From contig NXFV01001685.1 of the NCBI GenBank assembly GCA_002803225.1, positions 1-30,455 on the forward strand: a stretch of 30,455 bases of DNA, read 5' to 3'. The translations under genes and the position numbers were made by a program. The DNA is from Gamarada debralockiae (lineage: Eukaryota; Ascomycota; Leotiomycetes; Helotiales; Hyphodiscaceae). Shown piece by piece: positions 10,565-21,864 of this stretch (position 1 is the first letter of the stretch; each line of letters begins with the position of its first letter). Under the pieces are notes generated by a model, which worked only from the letters and a program-made list of their open reading frames with translations, searched no databases and had not been told where the DNA came from.

Positions 10565-11508
10565 AATGAACGACGGCAAAGGGATAACAGGTTAGGCACG
10601 CTCTGTTCCAAGTGCATACACGAAGGCTTTAAAGAATGAAATCACCAATTGCACCTCGAAGACTTCATTGATCTTTCCATTTTCAACCCGAAAGGCATGT
10701 TGCAGATGGATCATTTGAATCTCTATTTCCCAGCACGTTGTCAAGAGTCTCCAAGGACTGACATTTTGTTTGAAATGTGAGATGCATGTTTTATTCAACT
10801 CAATACGAGTAACCATACATACAGCGCCATCATCCTTCCTATCCCCATCATCGTCCAATTCCCCCATTGCTCTTTTTCATCTCCATTCACCAGCTCTCTG
10901 CTACACCACGATCATTTTGGCCCATAGCAATGGATCCTATCAAATCACCTGTCACCTCCCCATCAAAACACACACGAAAAGTAAAAATGCCCCTAAGCCA
11001 TGATAACGAAAGGCGTCCATCGGTTAATTCTTAATAAACTAACTCATTCGCCAATCAAAGATTCAAAGCTCAGCCAAACACCCAAAGCAATGGATAATAA
11101 AATCCAGGAGAAGCATGACTAAAGAAATCAATTGATAGATTTCGCTCGGTGCTCATTTTATGTTGGTTTTGTGATCGGCGTCGTTGATGGTTTGCGGGGT
11201 TCAGGTATACACAAAGGAATGCAAAGCAGGGAAAACGCTGCTGCAAAGGTATCGAAAATCATTGCTTGATAGATGATGGAAACGCCCCGGTATGCAGTAT
11301 GTAAGTATAAGAACCTCCCCGCTGTAGAAGGGAGGGGATTCAATCGTCGTGGTTGGATGATGCTCCTTCGTCCGTTTCGTATGTTTGACATTATAAATAT
11401 TAGGAAATTCGTGCTCGTTCGCTGTTTGTTGCGCTCCGCGCTGGATATCATCTGTCTTTCTTCGCTTTTATACTGTTTCCATTTCCTTCGTGTCGAGATA
11501 GAGGTGGA
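10565..11508. other. Intergenic between transposon relic and samB 3' end
   Basis: No supported gene. A 91-codon frame on the minus strand (10592-10867) with an ATG has no recognisable domain and no visible splice partners. The segment nearest 11509 is probably the samB 3' UTR. Confidence 0.4.
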
Positions 11509-13443
11509 CTATTGAGTTGCTGCAACACACCAGTGGCGGTGGAAAACCCAGGCGCTCTTCTGGCATTCTTTGCTGCAGTACTTCGTCCTCCTGCATCGTC
11601 GGCATTTGGCAAATTGCCTCGTGAATTCCTCCCATTTCCCACATTGGTAGTACGCACATTGTCTTATCCCGCCGCGTGAATCGTCTTTCCTGCACAGGTT
11701 CCTCATCACTACGCCGGCCCAGTATTGCATGTCTTGGCTGTGGTGTCGGACTGTAAATTTCTCAACTAAGGGAAAGATGTTGAAGTCGTCCGGAAGGAGG
11801 TATTCTTCTTCTTCGGAGTCGCAGGCGGATGAAGAGTGTGAGTGTGACGAAGTGGGCGATGAAGACGAGCTGCTTGATGAGAAAGGAGATTCGTCAATGT
11901 CAAGAAGATGCAGCTCGGAACCAATCTTGAGTTTTGGGACGAGGTGGGAGCGTTGGAAGTATGAACGAAGGTTGCAGTATTTCGAGACATATGCCAGCAG
12001 TTGCAGAGACATGAGAACATCCTCATCTCTTGGCATTGCTGCAAGAACTTGGCCACTGGTGGGTGTTGGTCGGTCAAGGAGGTATCGTGGAATGGTGGTA
12101 TTAGGCATGGTGGGAGGTGTGTTCGCGGCAGTGGCTTGAGCTGGAGAAAGACCCATTGCTGGGCCTGTAGGTGTAGTCGCGTCATTAATCATGCTGCCAT
12201 CCATGGCGGAGCGATGGGTGATATTAAAGGTACCAGCATCTTGTGCCTCAGACACAGTTGGAGTAGTCAGGCCAAGAGGTGTCTCAACTGCAGTGAGCAT
12301 GCTATCGCCTTCGTCCATACTGATATCTTGGATATTGACTGTGGATTCGATGCCCGCCGGGTTCACTCCTGACATTTCAGGATCTCCTGACTCGTCTGAT
12401 GCCATGCTGTCAGCGTTAGGGTCTTCTGAATCCCCAACCATTGAAGCTTGATGTCGAATTGATGGTCTTCTCCGTGATCGCACTGACGGTGCAGACATCG
12501 ATGTTGGACGGACTGTAGGCGATCGCATCTGAGTGGGGAGTGGCGTAGTTGGAGATTCAGGTTGTGAAGTGAGTCCGCCATGGAATCCAGGCACCATTGA
12601 TGGTAGGCGGTCCACGTCCCTTACTGGTCTGATATTAAATCCATCTGCTGTGTCCATTGATGGAACGGCAGTGGCAAGAGGTTGGATGTTATGGCGAGAC
12701 GGAGGCAAGAAGTGCTGTCTGGCATCTTGGGCTCTGTGGTGGTGATGGTGGTGGTGATGATGTCTATGAACAGAGAATGTGGTTCGCTCAGGGGGAGATG
12801 TAAGCGCGAATTGGGGTCCGGTGGGAGTGGTATCCATCGTATCTGAGCCAGCCGTCAACGGTGAATTTCCAAAGGTGGTAGGAATTTCGATAGAAGGTGG
12901 AGGAGCTTGGCGTCTGGACGCTCTAAATTCCTGATCGAAGCGGGAAGCTCGATTCCCAAATGACTTGTGAGAACCTCTTTGCTCGCTCGATCGAGAAGTG
13001 TGATGCAGCCTTTGGTCCTGCGCGGCCTTGGCTTTCGCCTCTTCCGCCTTCTCTCGACATCTATCCACAACTTTGATGTAATTGTCGAGTATGGTCGCGA
13101 TGACCGGTACCATATCCGCCTCGACAACTCGCGTGCGGACATTCTCTGAACCTCGGACCCCAATATTAACCACGCACTGGAATGCCAAATTCCATTTCCA
13201 CATATCCATCATATCCTTACTCCTCCCTGCCTTCAGGAGGCATACCAATCTCTCCACACCTCCATCGACGGTCAAGATATCCCTTATCCGAGCTGAAGAG
13301 GTGGTAAGATACGCGAGGTGGTTGAGCGAATTGATGAGCGGTAGCGTAGATGTGCAATCGAGCGCTCGTCGGTCATACAAGGCTGTAGTGATGCCCACCG
13401 ATGCCTTGTTGACGTTGGGGATGCTGAAATTGACTTCTCTCAT
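11509..13443 (-). CDS. samB: MYND-type zinc-finger protein SamB / Mub1 homologue
   Basis: Single exon, 644 aa. The ATG at 13443 (MREVNFSIPNVNKASV) is preferred over in-frame 13461 because SamB proteins, as I recall them, begin this way. The N-terminal third is the conserved armadillo-like part (LNHLAYLTTSSARIRDILTV, WKWNLAFQCVVNIGVRGSEN, VVEADMVPVIATILDNYIKV). The middle is disordered, Ser/Thr/Pro-rich and holds a tract of nine consecutive histidines. The C-terminus is the MYND finger: cysteines in CAYYQCGKW, then FAKCRRCRRTKYCSKECQ, then HRHWC close to the stop. In yeast Mub1 partners the E3 ligase Ubr2 to ubiquitinate targets such as Rpn4; in Aspergillus nidulans samB affects septation timing and conidiation. 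Family length is about 590-650 aa, so this copy is complete. No lesions are visible. Confidence 0.93.
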   Translation of the reverse strand: MREVNFSIPNVNKASVGITTALYDRRALDCTSTLPLINSLNHLAYLTTSSARIRDILTVDGGVERLVCLLKAGRSKDMMDMWKWNLAFQCVVNIGVRGSENVRTRVVEADMVPVIATILDNYIKVVDRCREKAEEAKAKAAQDQRLHHTSRSSEQRGSHKSFGNRASRFDQEFRASRRQAPPPSIEIPTTFGNSPLTAGSDTMDTTPTGPQFALTSPPERTTFSVHRHHHHHHHHHRAQDARQHFLPPSRHNIQPLATAVPSMDTADGFNIRPVRDVDRLPSMVPGFHGGLTSQPESPTTPLPTQMRSPTVRPTSMSAPSVRSRRRPSIRHQASMVGDSEDPNADSMASDESGDPEMSGVNPAGIESTVNIQDISMDEGDSMLTAVETPLGLTTPTVSEAQDAGTFNITHRSAMDGSMINDATTPTGPAMGLSPAQATAANTPPTMPNTTIPRYLLDRPTPTSGQVLAAMPRDEDVLMSLQLLAYVSKYCNLRSYFQRSHLVPKLKIGSELHLLDIDESPFSSSSSSSSPTSSHSHSSSACDSEEEEYLLPDDFNIFPLVEKFTVRHHSQDMQYWAGVVMRNLCRKDDSRGGIRQCAYYQCGKWEEFTRQFAKCRRCRRTKYCSKECQKSAWVFHRHWCVAATQ

Positions 13444-16400
13444 GATGAACTCGATCCGCACAATAGCGGTGATGAAGGGGCGTTGTCGTGGCTCAAGTGT
13501 TTTAGAGATCTGCCGACACTAGATATAGGATTATATATAAACAAGCATACGCAGCTTGCTGAACCGTTCGAAATGTCCGTAAAGATGGCAGCGGCGTTTG
13601 AAATGCGGATTGCTGATGGTTTTGATGTAAGTTGGCTCGGGGCTGAAGAGTGTCGGATGTCGCGAGCCTGGTATCACTGAATCGTCATATACAAGGGAAA
13701 TGATCATACAAATGGCCGTAAAGTATCAAGATTGATAGATATGTTGGGGAGACTCGATGAAATCGATGCAGCTGAGATCGTGATGGGGTTGGGTTGTTTG
13801 GATGAGTGGAATTGCGTCTCGGGGGAAAGGTTGGGGGCAAGCGTGTTGTCGCAGATGCAGAACGCCTTGATGCAATCCAAACAAACGACCGTGAATCAAG
13901 AAACAGGGCGGAATGAGGTTTGCAGACTTCGATTATCCAGAGGAAGTCTGCGATGCCTTCTAAAAAAGGATTCGTGACGGTCGTGTTGGGAGTGAAGAAA
14001 GAGAAAGGTTGGTTGTGGACGATGGGGATCCTCGAGTAGCGAAAGCGAAAACGGCCGTGCTTTGATTAGAGAAATTGCGAGGGCAGGCGCGCTCCAAGGA
14101 GAATGCAGGTTTCGCAAAATTTGAGATATAAAGCGAACGACCGTTATTTTACTCGTGATGAAGAGAAAGGGGGAAGGAGGTCGTTCGCAATTAATTAATG
14201 GGGATCGTTTGTTTTGTTTAGAGCCAGAAGTAGAAGAGGAGCAGGATGATGGAGTCCCTCGGGCTTTGGAGGAGGGTTGGGCTGTGGTGGCACGCTCGTT
14301 CTCGATTAGAATTATTTAGGGGCTTTTTTTCATGATGCGTTTTGGCGGCGAAAGAAACCCATGGATTGGCTGGAATTGGACGTCGGCTTTACAAAGCTCC
14401 CTTTACTAAGCAGGAAAAATTATTTTAACTTACAATTCAAAATCAGAATTGCCCCCCAAAGGTCCCACAGCACGAGATGGGCTGAGGAGAATATCACGAG
14501 GGGGGACGGATACAGCGAGCGGACTCTCTCTCGAATACTTAAGACAAGTATCACTATTGTTGAGGTTCCAAGCATTTCAGTATCAAATAGATGGATTGTC
14601 GATAATGGCATCCGCCAAGACCGTTTCATCATACCATTCAGCCTGGGGTCATCCGTTTGTTCTGCTCGAACGCCTCCTAGTTTCAAACAATGAGTGCTGC
14701 TCGCTTCTGCATCCAAAAAGTCTCAACCAGTTCGCAGGAACAAACCCTGTATCCCACCTCTCTTATGCACTTCCCAATCCGTTATGCCTCCGTCAAATAG
14801 CTGAAGCAGATATCAAGGTACTTAAGGGCGATCAGACCTCGCCATCAAGGTCACGTTCCCACTGCCATAACGTCAAATGCCAAGCCTCCCTCACGGACTG
14901 CTGACTTTTCAGGCGTCTGTGTAACAAAACGCTTACGGGTCAAGCCATCCGATCGCAATTCATCACTAACACATGCTCATCAATTTGCTGCGCAAAACAT
15001 GGAAATGCCCTCACCTCATTTCTGCTCTTCACTCGACGACATCTGGTCAGCAAGGCCAGAGAAGAGACCAAAGCACATGCATTTCCGTATTTGTCCTTCC
15101 AATCATCCCAAAATCCTATCCACCACATCCTCCTCACTACCGCTCTCCTCGAAGCCTCCAAAAATCATCCAACAGCAAAATCCCAACATCTCGGGAAGGG
15201 CGTCAATACCAGCGCTTACAACCCAGCATCTCCCCATTCCTCACAGCCCAACTTCCCTATTCGCCGCCAATCCTCCTTTACCATCGAATAAAAGTCTCCA
15301 GAGGCGCCTCATCAAGGATTCATCGTCATGTCAAAAGCAGGAGATAGGGATGAAATACACTTTTTGACGCGCATATCGCGCTTTCGAGGTGGGGTCGACA
15401 AATGTTGGATTTTGGCGCGTCCTGTGTGGTTCGTGAGGAGCGGGGCTGCCTGTGATGTGAAATCGCGTGCATGCGATCGCTGGAACGGAAACGTGGCGTG
15501 CAGGGCCTCGCGTTCCTTTTGTCCAAATTATTTTCCCTTCGAGATCGCTCTGGAATTTCTGGAAAGTCCAGTCACCACCTTTCGCCCCCACCGCACGTGA
15601 AAGTACGTCACGTGTCTGCTCCTCAGCCACTTTGAGAAGTGAACTCGAGGTCTAGGGACAAGCCTTCCCGAGGATTCAATGAGGGTTCCAAATGTGCAAT
15701 ATGACGAAATCCGAGTGTAGACTTCCGCGCCGTGAATCTGTCAAAGTTGTCAGTGCGATGAAGCCCGAGATGGGCGTGAAACTAATGGCGTTTAAAGCCG
15801 ACCATCGTGTGGGGTTGGCCTGTTCCATGTCGGCGGGAGCAGGTTCAGCCGGTCTGGGGTTGGTTTATGCTTGATATTTTGAGTTGAGATCTTCTGACCT
15901 TTGAGGCGGTGGGGTGTTCAATGGCAATATGTATACCGATCTTTGTGTAGCGGTGATTGTTTTCGAGGTGTCCGAAGTCTCGGGCACACGAATTTTCATC
16001 TTTCTGGATATATGCAGCCTAGTCAGATGGACACTTTAGCGATTTCTCTAATGCGAAGCTCTTAACAGTCTAGTACTGCTTTAAGTGTAGAGATCACGCC
16101 TCTGTCTGTCCGTCCATTGTTCCTCAAGTTGTCACGTGATGCCAATTTCTTATGTCAAGCTACATGTTGGGAGCTTGCGCAAACCTATGCAAATTGGGTT
16201 GAACAGTGAAATGAGCTGTATAAAGTCTTACCCGATCGCTAAAAAGTAATGAGAAAGATGAGCGTGAGGGTCGCTTACAAATGTTCCGCTTGCCACCTCG
16301 TGGCACTCTCCCTTCAGCTGTCCGGATTGCTCGTTGCAGACCGTCAGAACCCGATGGGCAGACTTTCTAACTGATTTATTCTTCTTTTTCGAATTGAATT

Positions 16401-17300
16401 TACGCAAAAGCCCTTGCACTCCCCCCCTCCACATGTTATCTTCAACCGTGCGGTTAAAATCACGTTTGACATCAATAAGGCTATAAATGTGCCTCGACTT
16501 CGCTCAAATATTTTCGGACTTGAAATTTGATTCACGTCCACGTGAGGTGGCGATTGGCTGCGCCTGTATTGACATAAATATTGCGACAGCAGCCCCATTA
16601 CCGCTAAAAATATGGTGTTCCGTGGCGCCCGCCAAATGCAGACGAGGGAAAAGCTACTTCTGTCATTGGCGCATCTCCAGCAGGAAAAGAGACGAGATGC
16701 ACGGGCACTATCTGCACTGTTATCAGATGTGTCGATGGGCGTGACAAGACCTTGGTAAGAGCCTGATGTTTTGAGACGTTTGTTAAAAGGACTTGAAATC
16801 CCACATTGGGAGTAGGATTTTCTTTCCGATATCCCGACATCGAAAATTCAATTCAAGTGAAATCCTGGTCACCAGCTCATTTACTCCAATACACAAGTAG
16901 GTACATTCTTTCCGTATGTCTCCTGAAGAAGGCAACATATTTCAAGCCCATACAACAGCAACACTTGACTTCGAAATACCCCCGACAATCTACTCCACAT
17001 AATCTTGTTTCCGCAGAACGTTTGAAAGCCGTGCCACGAAGAGAAGACAGCCGAGTGACATTGGACAATGGAGGCGCTCTTGGCGTTTGCAGCTCTTCTC
17101 CGTACACTACTCGGCCCCAGAATCAACCTGACTCAAATCAGTGTTTCCAGTAGTGCACACTGCAGTGTGAAAATGGGCCTGAGAAACTTGATGCAATAAA
17201 TCTTTAGACAGCTCTCCCATACAAATTGTGTAATATATTGCAATATATTGCAATAATTGGCAATATAATAATCAAAATTATTCCAAGTAGTAATAAAGGG
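13444..17300. other. Long gene-free stretch upstream of samB
   Basis: The first part is probably the samB promoter and 5' leader. I find no frame of more than about 150 codons with a family resemblance and no linked exon pairs. The 99-codon minus-strand frame at 15331-15630 has only a GTG start and no ATG. At 17229-17260 there is an AT-rich short repeat (AATATATTGC in tandem, then related copies). CACGTG and CACGTGA elements occur at about 15595-15620 and 16134. No tRNA was seen. Confidence 0.45.
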
Positions 17301-17367
17301 GGGCGATTTTCTGCACTACTAAAAACACTGACTCAAATGATGGCTTGGGAGCTAATCAATCGATGTA

Positions 17368-17668
17368 GTGTCTCCAGATGCAGCCATCGCGGTCGCTTTT
17401 GTCCTCCTCAGTACATTTATAAGCACGGTCGGTGTACTCATCGCATACCTCACGCTTCGGGCCATGGGCCCAAAATATTCCGTGAGTCGTAAGGAACCCC
17501 TTTCACCAACCCCGCGCCCCCCCCTTTTTCCTTCTTCAACCCAAGTTCTGCCCTCCGTCTTTGAGCTAACCGTTTCAACAGAGACTACGTATCCTCGAAC
17601 GTCAGAACGCGGCCCTCATTACTATCGCCACGAGCACACGTTCCTCGATCCTCCGTTACGCTGCCTGA
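17368..17668 (+). pseudogene. Two-exon fragment of a small single-pass membrane protein
   Basis: Exon A (to 17481) encodes SPDAAIAVAFVLLSTF, continuing through a hydrophobic segment of about 25 residues to YLTLRAMGPKYS. A 100-nt intron (17482-17581) has GTGAGT donor, CTAAC branch site and CAG acceptor. Exon B (17582-17668) continues in phase with RLRILERQNAALITIATSTR and ends RYAA-stop. The in-phase splice and consistent signals argue for a real, or recently real, gene of at least 66 codons. No ATG exists in frame before an upstream TAA; the frame opens with GTG. Either an upstream exon supplies the start or the start was lost. I recall similar small ascomycete proteins beginning with PDA followed by a membrane helix, but know no function. 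Confidence 0.4.
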
Positions 17669-18655
17669 ATCCAATAACCCCCTTCGGAAAATCGATTTTT
17701 ATGGCAGGAAAAAAGTCGTCATCGTGGTCTTGTGGGAGATGGCGACCTCAAGGAGTCGTAATAGATGGTATCTGAAAGGATGCAACCTTGCAGTCTACTA
17801 GCCTGTAGAGCCATGGCCAGGCATTATGTCGTCCCACAAGGCTTTCTTCCTTTTGCCAGTGCAGAATACAGAAGTGTTGAGCAGGAACTCAGAGTATAAA
17901 GTCTGTTATCTTTCAGTCATCTTACTGTAGTTATTTTCAGTTTATCAAAAATCCATAAATGAAAGCCCGGTGGATATTATCTGCCCAAGTACGGCAGTAC
18001 CTCTTTATGATTCTTGCCAAATGCAATACGTCTTCAACATGTCAGGCCTACAATATACGCCCTTAAAAAGGACAGCATCGAATTTTCTAAGTCCATGCCT
18101 TTGTAGATAGCCATTCGGCGCGATGAAAGCCGGGCTACAGCTTTGCGAATATTTGAATATTGCCTAAGCAGTCTTGGGGCCTGACATCCGCCACATCCTG
18201 CTCAATTTCTAAAGCAAGGGGAGTGCCCGGGAGGATGAGAGAAGTCGGCGACCTTAAATCTGCCAATCTGGCGAAACTCAAGTGAGATGCAATCACTGGA
18301 TACCACTTCGCAGAGGCGTTTAAAACTCGAAGAGCAATATAGCTCACGCCATCACACAATTTGAGCTATCATATTGGGAGAGTAGTCGCTAGAATCTGGG
18401 CTGCTGGATGAGCAGCGGGTGCGATCTGCTACATATATAGATGTTTGGCCAGGCGGGATTACGGCTTCCAGGGCTCAGTCTTACTTACAACCATATAATC
18501 AGCAAAAATAATGAATCCACAAAAAAAGCGACTCCACAAAAATCATAGAATTTAACCCACTTATAACTCAACTACTATAAGTGCAGTCAAGTTTATATAA
18601 TATGCAAATCAATTGTGTTATAACCATATTATTTCCTAAGCGCATTATAAGTGTC
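17669..18655. other. Intergenic, no supported gene
   Basis: A 74-codon minus-strand frame at 18135-18359 reads like protein (SYIALRVLNASAKWYPVIA) but has only a TTG start and no visible partner exon. An inverted repeat CACTTATA..TATAAGTG lies at about 18558-18583 within an AT-rich tract. The tract also repeats the word CCACAAAAA and may be an eroded transposon end. Confidence 0.4.
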
Positions 18656-18656
18656 G

Positions 18657-18690
18657 CGTGTTTTGGTGCGGGACGTGTTTTGGTGAGGGA
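18657..18690 (+). repeat. Tandem 17-bp repeat upstream of the F-box gene
   Basis: Two adjacent units, CGTGTTTTGGTGCGGGA and CGTGTTTTGGTGAGGGA, differ at one base. They end about 118 bp before the F-box ATG, a position where repeated factor-binding sites would act; that role is unproven. Confidence 0.8.
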
Positions 18691-18808
18691 TGCAGCCGCC
18701 AATTAGAGCGGACCCCCATCTTATCCTACCGACCTCAAGTACTCCCCTTCTCCTCCCCTCCCAATCTCTTCCAACCTTTTTGAAGCTCTTCGCACGCATC
18801 TTCAGAAG

Positions 18809-20308
18809 ATGGAATCCCCTATACTCTCCATCCCAGTCGAGATCCTAACTCGCATCTTCGAAACCTGCGATGACTTCCCGCAAGTCGTCGCACCTGCGTC
18901 AGCGTGCAAGCATACCCAGACGGCCTGGATCACTAATTCACCAACAATCATCTGGAGCGTGGGTAAATCCCAGATTCGTTCATTTGGCGATGCCTTGATG
19001 GCGGTAAATATATATTCTCAGCCTATCATTACAGCTCTTCAAGCCTAATAAGAATCTCAGGTGCGAGCAACAGCCATCGTTCTCAAAGCCTACCAAGCGG
19101 GGACCCTTCCACCAGCCGTCGTCGCAATGAACTCGCTGAGCGAAAACTCCAAGCTCCCAGACCTTGCCGAACTCAAAAAAGTCTTGAACATGCACCAGTT
19201 AGTCCGATGCATCGAGTACATTTATTTTAACTCGCAATACCCTAAACACTACGAGAACAACTTATTCTATGATATGGAGCGTGAGAAGTATCCCACAGCG
19301 CGAAGAAGATTCCCAGATTGTTTGAAGGAAAATATCCCAGGTGCAGAGAACGCAACAATCGATTCTTTCCGAGATGGCTTCTTTAGGGCCATGTATCGAT
19401 TGCTACTTGCTGGTGCAGTACTTGCTAGAGCTTACATGGCGCCCATTTTCCAGGCCAGGGAGGAGAGGAACACTAGATTCTTTCAGGTTTGGGGGGATGA
19501 ATACTACTGGTCAGAGGATATGGATGATCTCGAAGACCCAGATTCTACTCCAAAAGAAGCAGACCTTGCCTATATTCGTCAATACCCTGTATATAATTTC
19601 GACGTCTCAGATTGGAGCAAGATCGGACAGTGGAGAAACCAAGAGTATGAGACTTGCTTTGGACCATTCGCTTCTTGGATTATCGAGGATGGAAGAATGA
19701 GAGAACAGAATGAGCCCCAAGATCCGAACGATACTAAACCGGACTGGGCTGAGAACAGGGCAGATATTGGCGCCGTCAAGGAATTAATGCTTCTTTTGGT
19801 GGCTTATGATCACTTCAACGATAGTTTTGGAAACTACTATGGACGCTCTAGCCCCTGCTTGCAGAAACAAGGAAACACGACCGTCTCCATTGTGCGATTC
19901 GGCATTTTCAAGGTTGAGGAAATTACTATGCCCGCAGCAGCTGAGGATCTAACAGACACACCCTTTTTCGCACAATACTATCTAGCATTAGAGGGCACAG
20001 CAGGAAAGGACATTAAGGATCAGATTGATAATTTTCGCGTTATGTCGGATCTCAAGCAGAAAATGAGAACTCATATCCCTTACCACAGGGAGCATCCAGG
20101 ACCACCTGCAACGTTGGAATTGTGGCACTTTGCACTAAGACATTACCTTAATCTGACATTTAAGCCGGGGACTTTTTGGATGCCCCGAGATTGTGATTGT
20201 ATATGGTGGAGAGAAGTGGGCAGAGGGAAAATTTTCATTAATCCAAATTGGAATGTTGTGCATAAGTATAATCCTAGAGTTATTTCGTGGGATTACCAAA
20301 ATAATTGA
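18809..20308 (+). CDS. F-box domain protein
   Basis: Two exons, 18809-19003 and 19061-20308. The 57-nt intron has a GTAAAT donor, a CTAAT branch site and a CAG acceptor, and the join reads LMAVRATAIVLKAYQ. The product is 480 aa. The N-terminus ILSIPVEILTRIFETCDDFP is a standard F-box start (Pro-x-Glu-Ile-Leu), followed by a residual helix ending at TIIWSVGKSQ. F-box proteins bind Skp1 and bring substrates to an SCF ubiquitin ligase. The remaining 400 residues have no leucine-rich, WD or kelch repeats that I can see. They contain Trp/Tyr-rich segments (DEYYWSEDMDDLED, ASWIIEDGRM), as in large fungal families of F-box proteins with divergent C-termini. The frame is uninterrupted. Confidence 0.8.
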
Positions 20309-21014
20309 GTCTTTTAATTAGGGTCTTTGTTGCTAAGGGCCCTCTACTGCGGTGTTGATTTCTGGATGAATATTCATAGAAGCGGTGGAAGACTTGTATG
20401 GAAAGAAATATTTATTAGAAGTAGGACTATTGTGAAGGGAAGTCGAGAACAGAGAGAGAAACGAGGGACAGCGACTGGCAAGAGAGGTGGGAGTTCAAAT
20501 TATGGAAACCAACGAGCGCATAGATTCGCTCGAGTTTGCTTTGGAGACCGAGGAGCTGAAACAGTAGGATTCACTTGTGAACAGCGTCGACTTGGAAAAC
20601 ATATCCGAATATCCCTGCATTTTGATTTTGGTCACAGTCCCACTGTACAGCTCGTCTTAGAAAGGTGCTCTCAAACTCATCTGAATTTGCGTGCTAGAGT
20701 TCTGGAACCTTGATTCAGCCCGGCAAAGTAGTCGTGGATTATACGGCTCCTTAATTGATGCCTTGAGCACTGCTTGGTATTACTTTTCATTCTGATCCGA
20801 GGAGGATCTAAACGTATATTCTGAATAGAGGATTCATCCACTCCTCTCCCCCGAGAAGCTTGAATACTCCTGTTTCCTTCTTTCTTTTGCTAACCTATAC
20901 TTATTTAAAAAAGGAAAAGAAGTACTCAATTAACTTGAGCTTATATTCTGACGCTTGATAATGCAAGTCCCATCTCGCAACCCAAGCTCCAACGAGGACC
21001 CACCGTTGAAGTTA
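20309..21014. other. Intergenic, no supported gene
   Basis: 3' flank of the F-box gene and 3' flank of the minus-strand gene to the right. One 128-codon frame (20327-20713) lacks family resemblance and an ATG at its start. I see no repeat or RNA gene. Confidence 0.4.
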
Positions 21015-21560
21015 TCAATTCTTTATTATGAACAGCAGAAATATGAACGACGTGTTCCCGCAGCCATCTGACATCAAGCTGGAATCGCCAGCCAGGTAGA
21101 TGATGGACCCTATGTTCCAATCTACCGACGAGGTCACCTTCCGGGCGTTATAGTATTCGATTCTAGGATTTCCAACTTTTATCTCAGGTATCGCCACAGC
21201 TGAGGTTTTGCTAGGTATCCGAAAAGAGCCTCCGGTAAGGACGAATGTTTCGGGAGCCCACCATGACACGATTTTGTTTGGCTCGAGGATTGCGGCGATA
21301 GAAGAACCAGACTGAATCTTTTGCAAGGTTAGCTCTAGCGTTAAAAATGGATGTGTTCGATCAACCTGGTCTAGATAACTGTTTATGAATTCCTTTTGCA
21401 CATCTTCACAGCTAGTTGTGAACTCAATTTTTGGCGAGTTGCTCTTTGGCAGAGATCGTTCTGTCGTGGATATCGCGCGCGGCCTTCTCAACCAAGCGGA
21501 AGAAGGTCGGTGTTGGTTGCGAAGTGGCAAGAGACACCTCACTAGCAGGCATCGTTAGAA
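21015..21560 (-). pseudogene. Unknown gene interrupted by a frameshift
   Basis: An ATG near 21553 (MPASEVSLATSQPTPTFF) opens a frame that runs through RLVEKAARDIHDRTISAKEQ and stops at 21424. The next frame takes over with IEFTTSCEDVQKEF and continues to 21015 (about 180 codons in all). The switch occurs at a run of five A on the minus strand near 21430; one base fewer would join the two frames as AKIEF. This points to a single-base insertion or a homopolymer sequencing error. I do not recognise the family: no signal peptide, membrane segment or catalytic motif stands out. It lies about 305 bp downstream of the glycosyltransferase remnant on the same strand. Confidence 0.5.
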
Positions 21561-21864
21561 TACATGTCCTTCCCAAGAACTCCAGAGCACGGCGGCGTTT
21601 CGTGATGAATTCAGATATGGAGTTCGCAGGGTTAAGGTTTTCCAACGTGGGCAAAGTGGCTTTGGTTTTCACGTGACTCGTTTTCTCCCCAAGATGTTCC
21701 CTTGGAACTTTCCTTTCCAGTGAAGACTTTCGATTTTTGAATCCGCAAAGCAAATAGGGTTAAAAGAGGGCCAAAATGGGGATGGGAAGAAAGTTCCATT
21801 TCATTGAATACGTGAATGGTCTTGAACTAGTATAGTTTCGATCAAGCAATGGACAACTACGCAT

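Noticed and set aside
10592..10867. 91-codon minus-strand frame beside the transposon relic
   Set aside because: It has an ATG, but no domain, signal peptide or conserved motif; the faint NTF2-like look (RVENGKI) is too weak.
12700..12775. CAC/CAT-rich tract suggestive of a microsatellite
   Set aside because: It is the histidine tract of SamB, in frame and part of the coding sequence.
14361..14904. Overlapping plus-strand frames of 110-151 codons
   Set aside because: Composition and sequence look random, with no motifs and no coherent splicing.
15331..15630. 99-codon minus-strand frame that reads like protein
   Set aside because: It contains no ATG, a stop precedes it in frame, and no partner exon or known domain was found.
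18135..18359. 74-codon minus-strand frame (SYIALRVLNASAKWYPVIA)
   Set aside because: TTG start only, no splice partners and no domain recognised; possibly a relic but unsupported.
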